Assembly: GCA_015059245.1 (NCBI GenBank)
Contig: SVAU01000013.1
Coordinates: 1-41,193 of the forward strand
Source: Bacillota bacterium
GTDB taxonomy: Bacteria > Bacillota_I > Bacilli_A > RF39 > UBA660
Reading direction: 5' to 3'
DNA length: 41,193 nt
A program made the translations under genes and the position numbers. The notes under the pieces are model-generated. The model searched no databases, was not told the origin of the DNA, and worked only from the letters and a program-made list of their open reading frames with translations. Numbering within the stretch: position 1 is the first letter of the stretch; each line of letters begins with the position of its first letter. Positions 16,152-23,896 of the stretch are shown in pieces.

Positions 16152-17093
16152 ATGCTTGATTATAAGATAGTAGATGCTAAAGATAAAGATGTAGATATAC
16201 TTACTAGTATAAAATTAGTTACTATGATAGATGATGAAATGGATAAAGTTCTTTCATATAATGAAAAAAATAAGATAAGAAAAAGTGTGGATAAGAACAT
16301 AGAGAGAACTTGTGAATTATATAAGATAATATATGTTGATAATAAAATAGCTGGTGCTTATTTAGTATTACCATATGAAGATGGCTATATTATTGATGAA
16401 ATATACTTATTTGAAGAATATAGAAATAATGGTATTGGTACTAGTGTATTAAAAGATATAATAAAAGAATATAATACATTATATATTTGGGTATATAAGA
16501 ATAATATAGATGCTATAAGATTATTTAAAAATATGGGATTTATGTTAGTTAGTAGTGGGAGAACTATGATACTAAAATATGATGGTGTTTATAATACTAT
16601 TAAAGATAAATTATTAGATATTAAATTAGGATATAGAGACAAAGATGGTAATTTATGTTCTGGATTTAATGGTGACTTTAAAGAAAGATATTACTTACAA
16701 ACACCTAAGTCTTTATTAGATAGTAAAGTAGGTTTATGTTTTGATCAAGTTGAACTTGAAAGAGAATTAGTTACTAAGTTAGATGTTGATTGTAGAACAT
16801 ACTTTATTACTTATCCTGATGATAAGATGGATTATGCTCATTCATTCTTAATATATAAAGATGCTAAGAAATACTATTGGATAGAAAATGCTTGGTTAAA
16901 ATATAGAGGATTACATATGTATGATAGTAAAGATGATTTATTTGATGATGTATTAAATAAATTTATTAGTACTATTCCTGATGGCGATATAAAGAAAATA
17001 AAAATGTATATGTATGATAAACCTAGAGCTGGTATTAATTATAATAAGTATTTATCTCATTGTATTAATGGTAGAAATATAAAAGTAAAATAA
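16152..17093 (+). CDS. GNAT acetyltransferase fused to a transglutaminase-like domain
   Basis: 313 aa from ATG 16152; the GTG at 16143 sits inside AGGTGAT, the ribosome site. Residues 1-140 form a GNAT domain with the acetyl-CoA loop RNNGIG at 91-96 and the C-terminal NNIDAIRLFKNMGF block. Residues about 180-290 look like a transglutaminase/cysteine-protease fold: C196 in GLCFDQVELER, H230 in YAHSFLIYK and N246 in YWIENAW as a likely Cys-His-Asn triad. That combination would join acetylation with amide hydrolysis or transfer, but no substrate can be inferred. It is a single transcription unit with its own terminator. Confidence 0.7.
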   Translation: MLDYKIVDAKDKDVDILTSIKLVTMIDDEMDKVLSYNEKNKIRKSVDKNIERTCELYKIIYVDNKIAGAYLVLPYEDGYIIDEIYLFEEYRNNGIGTSVLKDIIKEYNTLYIWVYKNNIDAIRLFKNMGFMLVSSGRTMILKYDGVYNTIKDKLLDIKLGYRDKDGNLCSGFNGDFKERYYLQTPKSLLDSKVGLCFDQVELERELVTKLDVDCRTYFITYPDDKMDYAHSFLIYKDAKKYYWIENAWLKYRGLHMYDSKDDLFDDVLNKFISTIPDGDIKKIKMYMYDKPRAGINYNKYLSHCINGRNIKVK

Positions 17094-17130
17094 GATAACA
17101 ATATATTTTGTTATCTTTTTTTGTTATACT
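17092..17130 (+). terminator. Fused terminator and extended -10
   Basis: Stem AAGATAACAA (17092-17101) / TTGTTATCTT (17108-17117), T-tract, then TGT and TATACT (17125-17130). The last T of the tract is the T of the TG element. Confidence 0.85.
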
Positions 17131-17149
17131 AATTAAGAGGTGTATTAAG

Positions 17150-17428
17150 ATGGATATTGGTGTAAGTGTACAAAGAGCAGAAGATATAGAAAAGAGAATG
17201 GATGAATTAGAGGAAGAATTAAATTCTTTGGATAATTGTGAAGATAGAAAATATGCTAAGAAAAGAACTAAAGAGATTCTTAAAGAAAGTAGAAAGTTAA
17301 CTATGGAATTAATGAAAGCAGTATCTAAATTTGCTAAAAAGAATAAGTTGATTGATAAAGAATCTCAAGATGATTTAGATGGATTAATAGAAGATAGAAA
17401 GACTAGAAAAACTAAGAAAGAAAAATAG
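17150..17428 (+). CDS. Small charged coiled-coil protein, unknown function
   Basis: 92 aa from ATG 17150. The longer frame from 17108 would start inside the terminator, while AAGAGGTG precedes 17150. The protein is almost entirely helical with heptad-like Leu/Met spacing (about 10-75) and a Lys/Arg-rich tail. No membrane segment or catalytic motif is seen. I do not recognise the family. It has its own promoter and terminator. Confidence 0.65.
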   Translation: MDIGVSVQRAEDIEKRMDELEEELNSLDNCEDRKYAKKRTKEILKESRKLTMELMKAVSKFAKKNKLIDKESQDDLDGLIEDRKTRKTKKEK

Positions 17429-17429
17429 G

Positions 17430-17459
17430 ACATAAGATTGCATTATCTTATGTTTTTTT
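17430..17459 (+). terminator. Terminator after the coiled-coil gene
   Basis: Stem ACATAAGAT (17430-17438) / ATCTTATGT (17445-17453) and T-tract. TATAAT at 17461-17466 follows immediately and is the likely -10 for the cdd leader. Confidence 0.85.
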
Positions 17460-17498
17460 ATATAATGTGGCTGTAATTAAAGAAAGGAGTGGTCAAGT

Positions 17499-17549
17499 AT
17501 GAAATTAATTACAAATAATGGAGATTTGATCACTAAAGATGTGATCTAG
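17499..17549 (+). CDS. 16-aa leader peptide upstream of cdd
   Basis: ATG at 17499 is preceded by AAAGGAGTGG, stronger than most ribosome sites in the window. It encodes MKLITNNGDLITKDVI and stops with TAG at 17547. The stop and last codons lie inside a hairpin (17518-17557). Such a short, well-initiated ORF just before a gene suggests control by translation rather than a functional protein. Confidence 0.5.
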   Translation: MKLITNNGDLITKDVI

Positions 17550-17572
17550 TTCTCCATAAAGAAATGAGGAGA
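17518..17572 (+). promoter_or_regulatory. Alternative hairpins controlling the cdd ribosome site
   Basis: Form 1: ATGGAGA (17518-17524) with TCTCCAT (17551-17557), enclosing GATCAC (17528-17533) with GTGATC (17541-17546). It leaves the cdd ribosome site free. Form 2: TCTCC (17551-17555) with GGAGA (17568-17572), which would hide that site. A ribosome on the leader ORF covers the first arm and would favour form 2. This is an inference from base pairing. Confidence 0.4.
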
Positions 17573-17577
17573 ATGAA

Positions 17578-17994
17578 ATGAAAGAAAAAGAAGTATGGGA
17601 TATGCTAATTACTAGAGCAGAAGAAGTTCTAAATCCCAGAACCATCTCACCATTTATAGAAGCTGGTGGTGTAGGTGCAGCTATTCTTACTAAGAATGGT
17701 AATGTTTATACAGGAGTATGTATAGATACAGCTAGTACACTAGGAATGTGTGCGGAGAGAAATGCTATTGCGAATATGATAACTAATGGAGAAAGTCAAA
17801 TAGACAAGTTAGTATGTTTAATGCGCAATGGTGAAGTAGGAAGTCCTTGTGGAGCTTGTAGAGAATATTTAATGCAACTTGATAAGGATTCAAAAGATAT
17901 TGTGATACTAAGAGAAAGAGATACTTACGAAACTATTAGATTAGAGGAATTAATTCCTGATTGGTGGGGCTATGACAGATTTAAAGAAAATTAA
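17578..17994 (+). CDS. cdd: Cytidine deaminase
   Basis: 138 aa, the normal size of a tetrameric cytidine deaminase. The zinc site is C58-A-E60 (E60 the proton shuttle) and P-C91-x-x-C94, with the ERNAI helix between. It would convert cytidine/deoxycytidine to uridine/deoxyuridine in pyrimidine salvage. A blasticidin-S deaminase-like specificity cannot be excluded. GAGGAG supports the ATG, and the leader ORF and hairpins upstream suggest regulated translation. It overlaps the next GNAT gene by 23 nt. Feeding dUMP to the neighbouring ThyX pathway would make sense, though thyX is a separate unit. Confidence 0.85.
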   Translation: MKEKEVWDMLITRAEEVLNPRTISPFIEAGGVGAAILTKNGNVYTGVCIDTASTLGMCAERNAIANMITNGESQIDKLVCLMRNGEVGSPCGACREYLMQLDKDSKDIVILRERDTYETIRLEELIPDWWGYDRFKEN

Positions 17995-18493
17995 ATTAGA
18001 AGATTTAAGATGCGAGTCTGAAAATATTGATTTAGATTATTACATAAAATTTAGAGAAAGTGTAAGATCTAGAATGGAAAGACCCGAATGGTTAGGTGAA
18101 ATACCTAAAGATGGATTAGAAGAAATGCTTAGTATTGGTGGGAAGATATGGATGTATTATATGGGAGATATTCCTATATGTACTTGGATGTTTATTCCTG
18201 CTGGAGAAGATGCTAAGGAAGATTTAGAAATGGAAGGTATTGATTATAATCTAATGGGAGATATTGGTCCAGTATTTGTTAATTTTGATTATTTGGGCAA
18301 TGGATTAATGTATCAAATGTTATTAAAATTTGATGAATATTTAAAAAGTATCGGTTATAAGTATGTAATGACTACTGTTCATCCTGATAATGTATTTAGC
18401 TCTAATAATATGGTTAAATATGGGATGAAGAAAGTATCACAAAAGAAATTTAAAAGAGGACTTAGAGATATTTATTTCAAAGAACTTGATTGA
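17972..18493 (+). CDS. GNAT-family N-acetyltransferase
   Basis: 173 aa, single GNAT fold. GPVFVNFDYLGNGLMYQML (to about 117) is the beta-4/alpha-3 acetyl-CoA region with a reduced R/Q-x-x-G-x-G/A loop, and TTVHPDNVFSSNNMVKYGMKK is the C-terminal substrate-binding block. The start ATG lies within the end of cdd, so the two are translationally coupled. The substrate is unknown. It is one of three GNAT domains in the window. The UGA stop is the clearest sign that the standard code is used. Confidence 0.8.
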   Translation: MTDLKKIKLEDLRCESENIDLDYYIKFRESVRSRMERPEWLGEIPKDGLEEMLSIGGKIWMYYMGDIPICTWMFIPAGEDAKEDLEMEGIDYNLMGDIGPVFVNFDYLGNGLMYQMLLKFDEYLKSIGYKYVMTTVHPDNVFSSNNMVKYGMKKVSQKKFKRGLRDIYFKELD

Positions 18494-18504
18494 TTATGAA
18501 TAAT

Positions 18505-18529
18505 AAGCACTAGTAATAGTGCTTTTTTG
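18505..18529 (+). terminator. Terminator after the cdd operon
   Basis: Stem AAGCACTA (18505-18512) / TAGTGCTT (18517-18524), loop GTAA, then T residues. Confidence 0.85.
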
Positions 18530-18538
18530 TGGGCAAAA

Positions 18539-18568
18539 TTGGACAAAAATATAGTTTGTACTTATAAT
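18539..18568 (+). promoter_or_regulatory. Promoter of the ficA-fic operon
   Basis: TTGGAC (18539-18544), 18-nt spacer, TATAAT (18563-18568). This is one of the few promoters here with a recognisable -35. Confidence 0.65.
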
Positions 18569-18595
18569 ATAGGCAATATTTAGGGGTGATTTGGT

Positions 18596-18844
18596 ATGGC
18601 TGAAAATAAAACAAAAACTAGTGAAGAACTAGTAAAACAAGCATTAGATTATGCAACTGGAAGTAATGGCTTAGAAAATCATATATTAACAATTGAAGAA
18701 TTAAAACAAATTGAAAGAGATGTTCATGCTGGTAAAGGTGATAGAAGCTTTTTAATGGCTGTTTTAGAATATGTTAGAAGAAAGAAAGCTGAGCAACAAG
18801 CTCTAGCTGGTTCAGGTGAATCTTATGGCGGACCTAAAAAGTAA
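18596..18844 (+). CDS. Putative Fic antitoxin (FicA/VbhA-like)
   Basis: 82 aa, helical, directly upstream of and overlapping fic. S23-N-G-L-E27-N28 fits the [S/T]xxxE[G/N] inhibitory motif of Fic antitoxins, whose Glu blocks ATP in the Fic active site. The following TIEELKQIERDVHAGKGDRS region resembles the helix after the inhibitory helix in small VbhA-type antitoxins. The C-terminus is Ala/Gln/Gly-rich. GGGGTGAT supports the ATG. Identification rests on the motif, the size and the gene order (class I Fic), not on overall similarity. Confidence 0.6.
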   Translation: MAENKTKTSEELVKQALDYATGSNGLENHILTIEELKQIERDVHAGKGDRSFLMAVLEYVRRKKAEQQALAGSGESYGGPKK

Positions 18845-19490
18845 GTTATTGGATTATAAATCACCTTATACAATAGATGGAAATGATGAAAGTACATTAA
18901 AGAATAAATTAGGAATTACTGATCAAGAAGAATTAAATACTGTGGAAAGAATGATGACTAGTTTTAAATTAGCTAAGATGTATACACAAACTGGTGCAGA
19001 AACATTTGATACAGAACATTTATTATCAATACATAAATACTTATTTGATGATATATATGAATTTGCTGGTACTATTAGAAATGAAAACATAGCCAAAAGT
19101 TTTACTTTTTGTTTAGTTCATTTAGTACCTCAAAATTTAAAATGTACGTTAGATCAAGCTAAGAAGAAAATACCTACTATTAAAAGTAGAGAAGAATTAT
19201 TAAAGTTTATTACTGTTTTATATTCTGATTTAGATATGATACATCCTTTTAGAGAAGGTAATGGAAGAACAGAAAGAGAATTTATAAGACAATTAATAGA
19301 TTATATATGTAAGAAGAATGGTTTAGAACCATATGAATTAGATTATAGTATGATAAAGAGTAGAGATGAATATATTGCTGCTATTATAAAAGCGGATGCA
19401 TTATGTCAGTATGGAGATTTAATGGTATTATTTGATTCGATACTTGTTGTAAAAGAAAAAGCTGTTAGTGAACAACTAGGTACTAAATAA
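18825..19490 (+). CDS. Fic-domain AMP transferase (toxin)
   Basis: 222 aa from ATG 18825, with AGGTG inside the upstream gene. The Fic signature is H140-P-F-R-E144-G-N-G-R148-T-E-R, fully matching HxFx[D/E]GNGRxxR, so the enzyme should be active. Fic proteins transfer AMP (or another phosphate-containing group) to a protein hydroxyl. DNA gyrase and topoisomerase IV are targets in known bacterial Fic toxins. No inhibitory [S/T]xxxE[G/N] motif is seen within the protein, in line with regulation by the separate upstream antitoxin. The 20-nt overlap couples their translation. Confidence 0.88.
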   Translation: MADLKSKLLDYKSPYTIDGNDESTLKNKLGITDQEELNTVERMMTSFKLAKMYTQTGAETFDTEHLLSIHKYLFDDIYEFAGTIRNENIAKSFTFCLVHLVPQNLKCTLDQAKKKIPTIKSREELLKFITVLYSDLDMIHPFREGNGRTEREFIRQLIDYICKKNGLEPYELDYSMIKSRDEYIAAIIKADALCQYGDLMVLFDSILVVKEKAVSEQLGTK

Positions 19491-19492
19491 TA

Positions 19493-19529
19493 AAAGGTAA
19501 CATATAGTTATCTTTTTTTATGCTATAAT
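19493..19529 (+). terminator. Fused terminator and extended -10
   Basis: Stem AAAGGTAAC (19493-19501) / GTTATCTTT (19507-19515, one G-U), T-tract, A, TGC and TATAAT (19524-19529). Confidence 0.85.
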
Positions 19530-19554
19530 TATTATAGATATCGAGGTGTTAAAT

Positions 19555-20706
19555 ATGAGAGCACTTTTTTATGAAGTAGTAAGAGAAGCAAAGAATGCTA
19601 AAGTACGTATTGATGGTGAAGAATGGTGTATTGCTTTTAATACGATAATATATGAAGATGGTAAGACAAAAGAAGAATATTTTAATGATAGAAATATGTC
19701 TACATTGGTTATTAAAGATGAAGAAAGATTCTTTCCTTTATTAGAAGAATATATAGCGAGAGAGATTGATGCTAATAGAAGATGTATGTGGTTTAGTAAT
19801 AATGAACTTGATACTAGAATAAAATTTATTATTGCTTATTTGTTTGCTAATGCTAGTACTGAGGAGTTCTTAGATCCAGAAGGAATGCTTCGAAGAAGAA
19901 TAGATTTCTTAGATGATGATTCTTTTGAATATTTAAACGAAGGTAAGATTATACCTTTAGGAAGTACATTTGGTAATAGTGATATTTTCTTAAAGAGAAC
20001 AGCACAAAGTGTTATGATGGAAACTCCATGGAAGATAGATATAAGTTTATGTAAGTGGGTTGATGATGAAATGGTAAGTTGTCCACTTGCAGATGTATCT
20101 TATGGTATTAGAGAAGAAAATGGAGAAAAAGTATGTTATGTCTATAGTATGATGAAACCTAAAGAAAAAGGTGAATCTAGTGATAGAGAAAAGATATTTA
20201 GAAAAAGACTTAATAGAGAGTTATATAAACTTAATGAAGGTGTATTAGAACAAGAAAGTGAAGACTTTATTAAGTATCGCAATGGAGAAACTAGAGATTA
20301 TCAAGAGAATGTAACTGATGTTACACAATCGTTTGTATTATCACTTTCTATATTTGTTACATTATTACAAAAGGAAGGAATAAGTAAGATAAAAGTTGTT
20401 CCTTATTTACCAGTTAGATATGTTGGAAGACAAATAACTGCAATGAATGTTACTAATTTAGAGAGACAACAAGAGTTGTATGATAGAAATAAACGAATAC
20501 AGGACAATTGTACAAATAAGTTTATGAGAACATTTAGAAGAGTTGCTTATCATATGGGAGATGATTTGGAAATGTATTCTGTACCATATGAAATAGATGA
20601 ATATATGACTTTTGTTTTAAAGAGTAAGAGTCATGATTTAAATAATCCAATATTGAATGAAGTATCTAATTGTATATTAGAAGATGAAATAAATATGAGT
20701 TTATAA
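19555..20706 (+). CDS. Unknown cytoplasmic protein (383 aa)
   Basis: ATG at 19555; the GTG at 19546 lies within the ribosome site GAGGTG. There are no membrane segments or signal peptide. The composition is rich in Glu, Asp, Arg and Tyr. DREKIFRKRLNRELYKLNEG (about 205-225) and the region around SLSIFVTLLQKEGISKIKVVPYLPVRY (about 265-290) look like a helix followed by a beta-rich core, but I see no catalytic motif I can name. It is followed after a terminator by the 1020-aa unknown protein, and the two may work together. I do not recognise the family. Confidence 0.7.
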   Translation: MRALFYEVVREAKNAKVRIDGEEWCIAFNTIIYEDGKTKEEYFNDRNMSTLVIKDEERFFPLLEEYIAREIDANRRCMWFSNNELDTRIKFIIAYLFANASTEEFLDPEGMLRRRIDFLDDDSFEYLNEGKIIPLGSTFGNSDIFLKRTAQSVMMETPWKIDISLCKWVDDEMVSCPLADVSYGIREENGEKVCYVYSMMKPKEKGESSDREKIFRKRLNRELYKLNEGVLEQESEDFIKYRNGETRDYQENVTDVTQSFVLSLSIFVTLLQKEGISKIKVVPYLPVRYVGRQITAMNVTNLERQQELYDRNKRIQDNCTNKFMRTFRRVAYHMGDDLEMYSVPYEIDEYMTFVLKSKSHDLNNPILNEVSNCILEDEINMSL

Positions 20707-20741
20707 AAGATAACATTAGTTATCTTTTTTTGTGATATAAT
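20706..20741 (+). terminator. Fused terminator and extended -10
   Basis: Perfect stem AAAGATAAC (20706-20714) / GTTATCTTT (20719-20727), T-tract, then TGA and TATAAT (20736-20741). Confidence 0.85.
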
Positions 20742-20765
20742 TTAAGAAGAATAGAGGTGATATAT

Positions 20766-23700
20766 ATGAATAGACTTCTTGATGAAGTAAAAGTACTTAT
20801 GCTTGAAAGTGGATATAGTATTGAAGACATTAAGAAAGTAGTTGATTCTTTTAATCATTTCTTTGAATATATATCACGTAATAAATTAGAAAATGAATTT
20901 ATGGAAGTTATTGGTTCTTTTAGGACTAATGTGTTAAGAAGAATAGGACGTAAACCAGCTTCTAATATTGCTAGTGTAGCAGAATTTAATGGAACATCTC
21001 CTGCTTCAACTTTTATTAAAAGTTGTGTAGAGAAAAAAGTACAAGATATATTAAATGGTTTTTTAAGGTCATCTGAAGTTTATTATAATATGGCTTGTAA
21101 TAGTGAAGGTATAGATGTTACTCGTATACTAGCTCAATTAAGTTTAGATAATTTAGATCGAGATACATCGGTAGAATTAACTGCTCCAAATACTATTATT
21201 TCTTTTTCTACAGAGTTAAGTTTAAAGACTTTATATAGTATTAAGAATTATGATGCAATTGTAAGAAATATATATTCTGAAGTTACTAGATATGAAAATG
21301 GAAGTTATCCTAATGAAGAATTACTTAATAATAGATTAGGTTTAATTGAAAAAGTATCTGGTGATTGGCCAGGCATTGGTATTAGTAATAGTGCTCAAAA
21401 TACAATTAATAATGTTAGAGATAGTTATTCTACTTTAGATAGACCTGTTAATTTACCTGATGATGATAGATTCGGTAATGTAAAAGTTAATGGGCATACT
21501 TTATATAAAGTATTTGATAATTTACCTGAAGAATACAGAACAATGATTAAGTATCAAATAGTAACTGCTTTTGCTAGAGGAGATAAAAAGTCTTTGGATG
21601 AAAAGGTAGTTAGTGCTATAGATTATTTCTTAATGAGTACTGAGATTGATACAACATTAGGAAATATGGATCCAACTAAACAAATGGTTATCAATAGTAA
21701 TAACTTTGATAAAATGAGATATTTGATAGATCAATTAGGTAGTGAGGAATTACTATTTAGTATGTCTTTTGCTACTTCTAGTTATATTGTTGCTAAAAAT
21801 GAAGTTGATGGAAGAAGTTTTTCTACTATAAAGGATTGTGATTATTCTAATAAAGGTATTCAGTATACTGAAGCTTTAAATAATTTAATTAGTAGTAGTT
21901 CTGATAAGAAGTATTTATTGGATTATATAGTTAATAATAGACAACTATTAGGTGTTGTTAAGACATTAAGTCCTAAAGATTTATATGTATTAATAGATAT
22001 GTTTAATTTAGATGAACTTAATTGGATGAAAAATTCTTGTAATGTAGAAGATTCTTGTTCATTTAGAGAAATGTTACATTATTGTGTTTTCTTTAAGAGA
22101 CATTTAAATGATTATGAATTTAGATATACTGGGGATAAGTATAAAAATATTAACAAGTTATTTTATACAATTAAAAGTACTAATAACTTAGCAATGCTAG
22201 GTAGTCAGATTTCTCAATGGTTTGCTGAAATTAACGTATATACTTTATCACAAGAAGAATTCGAGGCATTAAGAATATTTGATAATGAATTTATATTCAA
22301 TTCTTTAAGTTATAGCGATAGAATCTTGTATAAAAAATGTAGTGATATAGGTGTTCCTTTTAAGATATATTATACAAGTAGTGTTTATACAACAGTTATA
22401 AATAAATATATGAATAGTTATGATTTTTCACCTGAAGATTTTGATAACCAAATTCGATATAGAATTAATAGAGGATATAATAAGGTAATACTTGTAAATG
22501 ATGAAAAGTTAAATAACTTAGAAGCTAATACTGAAGTATATGATATGTTAATACAAGAATTTGGTGGAGTAGAGAACATTCCTAACTTTTTAATATCTTT
22601 GCCTATTGGTGATATACGTTTAATTATAGATTTTTGTAAAAGTAATAATCAATCTTTGAAAGAATGGTCTACACAATTGATGGTCACTCCTTGTTTCTTT
22701 TGTAGATCAATGTTTATTATTAATAAAATAAAATCTAGTTATGAGAAAGTTAGAGTAAGGTTTGCTCAACCAACTAATCAGTCCACTTTAGAAATGATGG
22801 AAGAAATGTTTGCTAAAAAGAGAAGTGAATTATCTGAAGTTGATTCTCCATTTATAAAATCTAATAATGGAAGAGTTGTTGTTAAAGATATGGATTCTTA
22901 TCTTAGAACAATTTATCAAGATGCTTCTCGAGCATTTGATTTTGAATATGAGAAGAGAACTAATAATGAAATTATGAATCTTTTGTTAGATAATGGATTT
23001 GACTATTTAACTGCTTCTTACTTACAAAAGAACGCTAGTGAAGAAACTATACGTAATTTATTATCTTATGTTAAAACAAATACTATTCCTTGTGAGATAT
23101 TAGCACTTTTAGGTTCTAATAGATTAACTATGGATGAATTAGTAGAAAAGAATCAGTTTTTCTTGTCAAACGGTTGTAGACTTGAAGATGTTCCTATTTA
23201 TTATTATACTTCTAGTAGTATAAAATTAGATACTTTTGAAAAATTGTTTACTATATTACGTGGTATATATGATAAAACTAATATACCTTTGATATTATTA
23301 ACAAATGAAGTTGATAAGGTACAATTATTAATTAATAAGTTAAGAGCGTTTAGTGTTAATATATATGACTTTATATCTTATTTAGATAATACTTCTGTAT
23401 TAGTATTAGATAATATTGATAGATACATATATATTTATCAACAGTTAAAGAGTATACCAGCAAATTCAAAAATGGAATTAAAACCATTTGATGTAATTGT
23501 AGCTGACTATGAAGAAATGAGAAAAATGATAGGGGATACGAGTGATAATAATTTATTATTGAAATGTTCTTTGTATTCTAGTTATAATGATTTTATTTTC
23601 ATGAAAAGTATGTGTGAATTTAATAATAAAGAGTTTTTTGTTGAGTTATTATATTTTGATAAAGAATACATAAAAAACTATTTTGAATTAGCTTATACTT

Positions 23701-23828
23701 GTATACTATCTTATAGAATGACAAGAAGAGAATTTGAAGTCCAAGATGCCTATAATTTTATGGATAGTAGTGGTTGGAATAGAGAACATAAAGAAGAATT
23801 AGATAAAAAACCAAGAAAAGTAGCTTAA
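20766..23828 (+). CDS. Very large unknown cytoplasmic protein (1020 aa)
   Basis: ATG at 20766; the GTG at 20757 is in the GAGGTG ribosome site. It is one of the largest genes in the window, with no signal peptide, no clear membrane span and no P-loop, nuclease or zinc motif I can point to. The sequence is dominated by helix-forming stretches alternating with Asn/Ser/Asp loops. From about 740 to 930 the segments (LLDNGFDYLTASYLQKNAS, LLGSNRLTMDELVEKNQFFLSNG, LLINKLRAFSVNIYDFISYL) recur at 35-45-residue spacing, which suggests a helical-repeat scaffold. Codon use matches neighbouring genes. The family is not recognised. Confidence 0.7.
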   Translation: MNRLLDEVKVLMLESGYSIEDIKKVVDSFNHFFEYISRNKLENEFMEVIGSFRTNVLRRIGRKPASNIASVAEFNGTSPASTFIKSCVEKKVQDILNGFLRSSEVYYNMACNSEGIDVTRILAQLSLDNLDRDTSVELTAPNTIISFSTELSLKTLYSIKNYDAIVRNIYSEVTRYENGSYPNEELLNNRLGLIEKVSGDWPGIGISNSAQNTINNVRDSYSTLDRPVNLPDDDRFGNVKVNGHTLYKVFDNLPEEYRTMIKYQIVTAFARGDKKSLDEKVVSAIDYFLMSTEIDTTLGNMDPTKQMVINSNNFDKMRYLIDQLGSEELLFSMSFATSSYIVAKNEVDGRSFSTIKDCDYSNKGIQYTEALNNLISSSSDKKYLLDYIVNNRQLLGVVKTLSPKDLYVLIDMFNLDELNWMKNSCNVEDSCSFREMLHYCVFFKRHLNDYEFRYTGDKYKNINKLFYTIKSTNNLAMLGSQISQWFAEINVYTLSQEEFEALRIFDNEFIFNSLSYSDRILYKKCSDIGVPFKIYYTSSVYTTVINKYMNSYDFSPEDFDNQIRYRINRGYNKVILVNDEKLNNLEANTEVYDMLIQEFGGVENIPNFLISLPIGDIRLIIDFCKSNNQSLKEWSTQLMVTPCFFCRSMFIINKIKSSYEKVRVRFAQPTNQSTLEMMEEMFAKKRSELSEVDSPFIKSNNGRVVVKDMDSYLRTIYQDASRAFDFEYEKRTNNEIMNLLLDNGFDYLTASYLQKNASEETIRNLLSYVKTNTIPCEILALLGSNRLTMDELVEKNQFFLSNGCRLEDVPIYYYTSSSIKLDTFEKLFTILRGIYDKTNIPLILLTNEVDKVQLLINKLRAFSVNIYDFISYLDNTSVLVLDNIDRYIYIYQQLKSIPANSKMELKPFDVIVADYEEMRKMIGDTSDNNLLLKCSLYSSYNDFIFMKSMCEFNNKEFFVELLYFDKEYIKNYFELAYTCILSYRMTRREFEVQDAYNFMDSSGWNREHKEELDKKPRKVA

Positions 23829-23842
23829 AAACTACTTTTTTT
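23816..23842 (+). terminator. Terminator after the 1020-aa gene
   Basis: Stem AAAAGTAG (23816-23823) / CTACTTTT (23832-23839) with T-tract; the stop codon lies in the loop. Confidence 0.8.
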
Positions 23843-23861
23843 ATATTTTTGATAGATAAAT

Positions 23862-23890
23862 TTGACTAAATAAGAGACTTCATATATAAT
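23862..23890 (+). promoter_or_regulatory. Strong sigma-A-type promoter of a noncoding unit
   Basis: TTGACT (23862-23867), exactly 17 nt, TATAAT (23885-23890). This is the best consensus promoter in the window, yet no ORF of normal size follows it before the next terminator. Confidence 0.8.
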
Positions 23891-23896
23891 CTAAAC

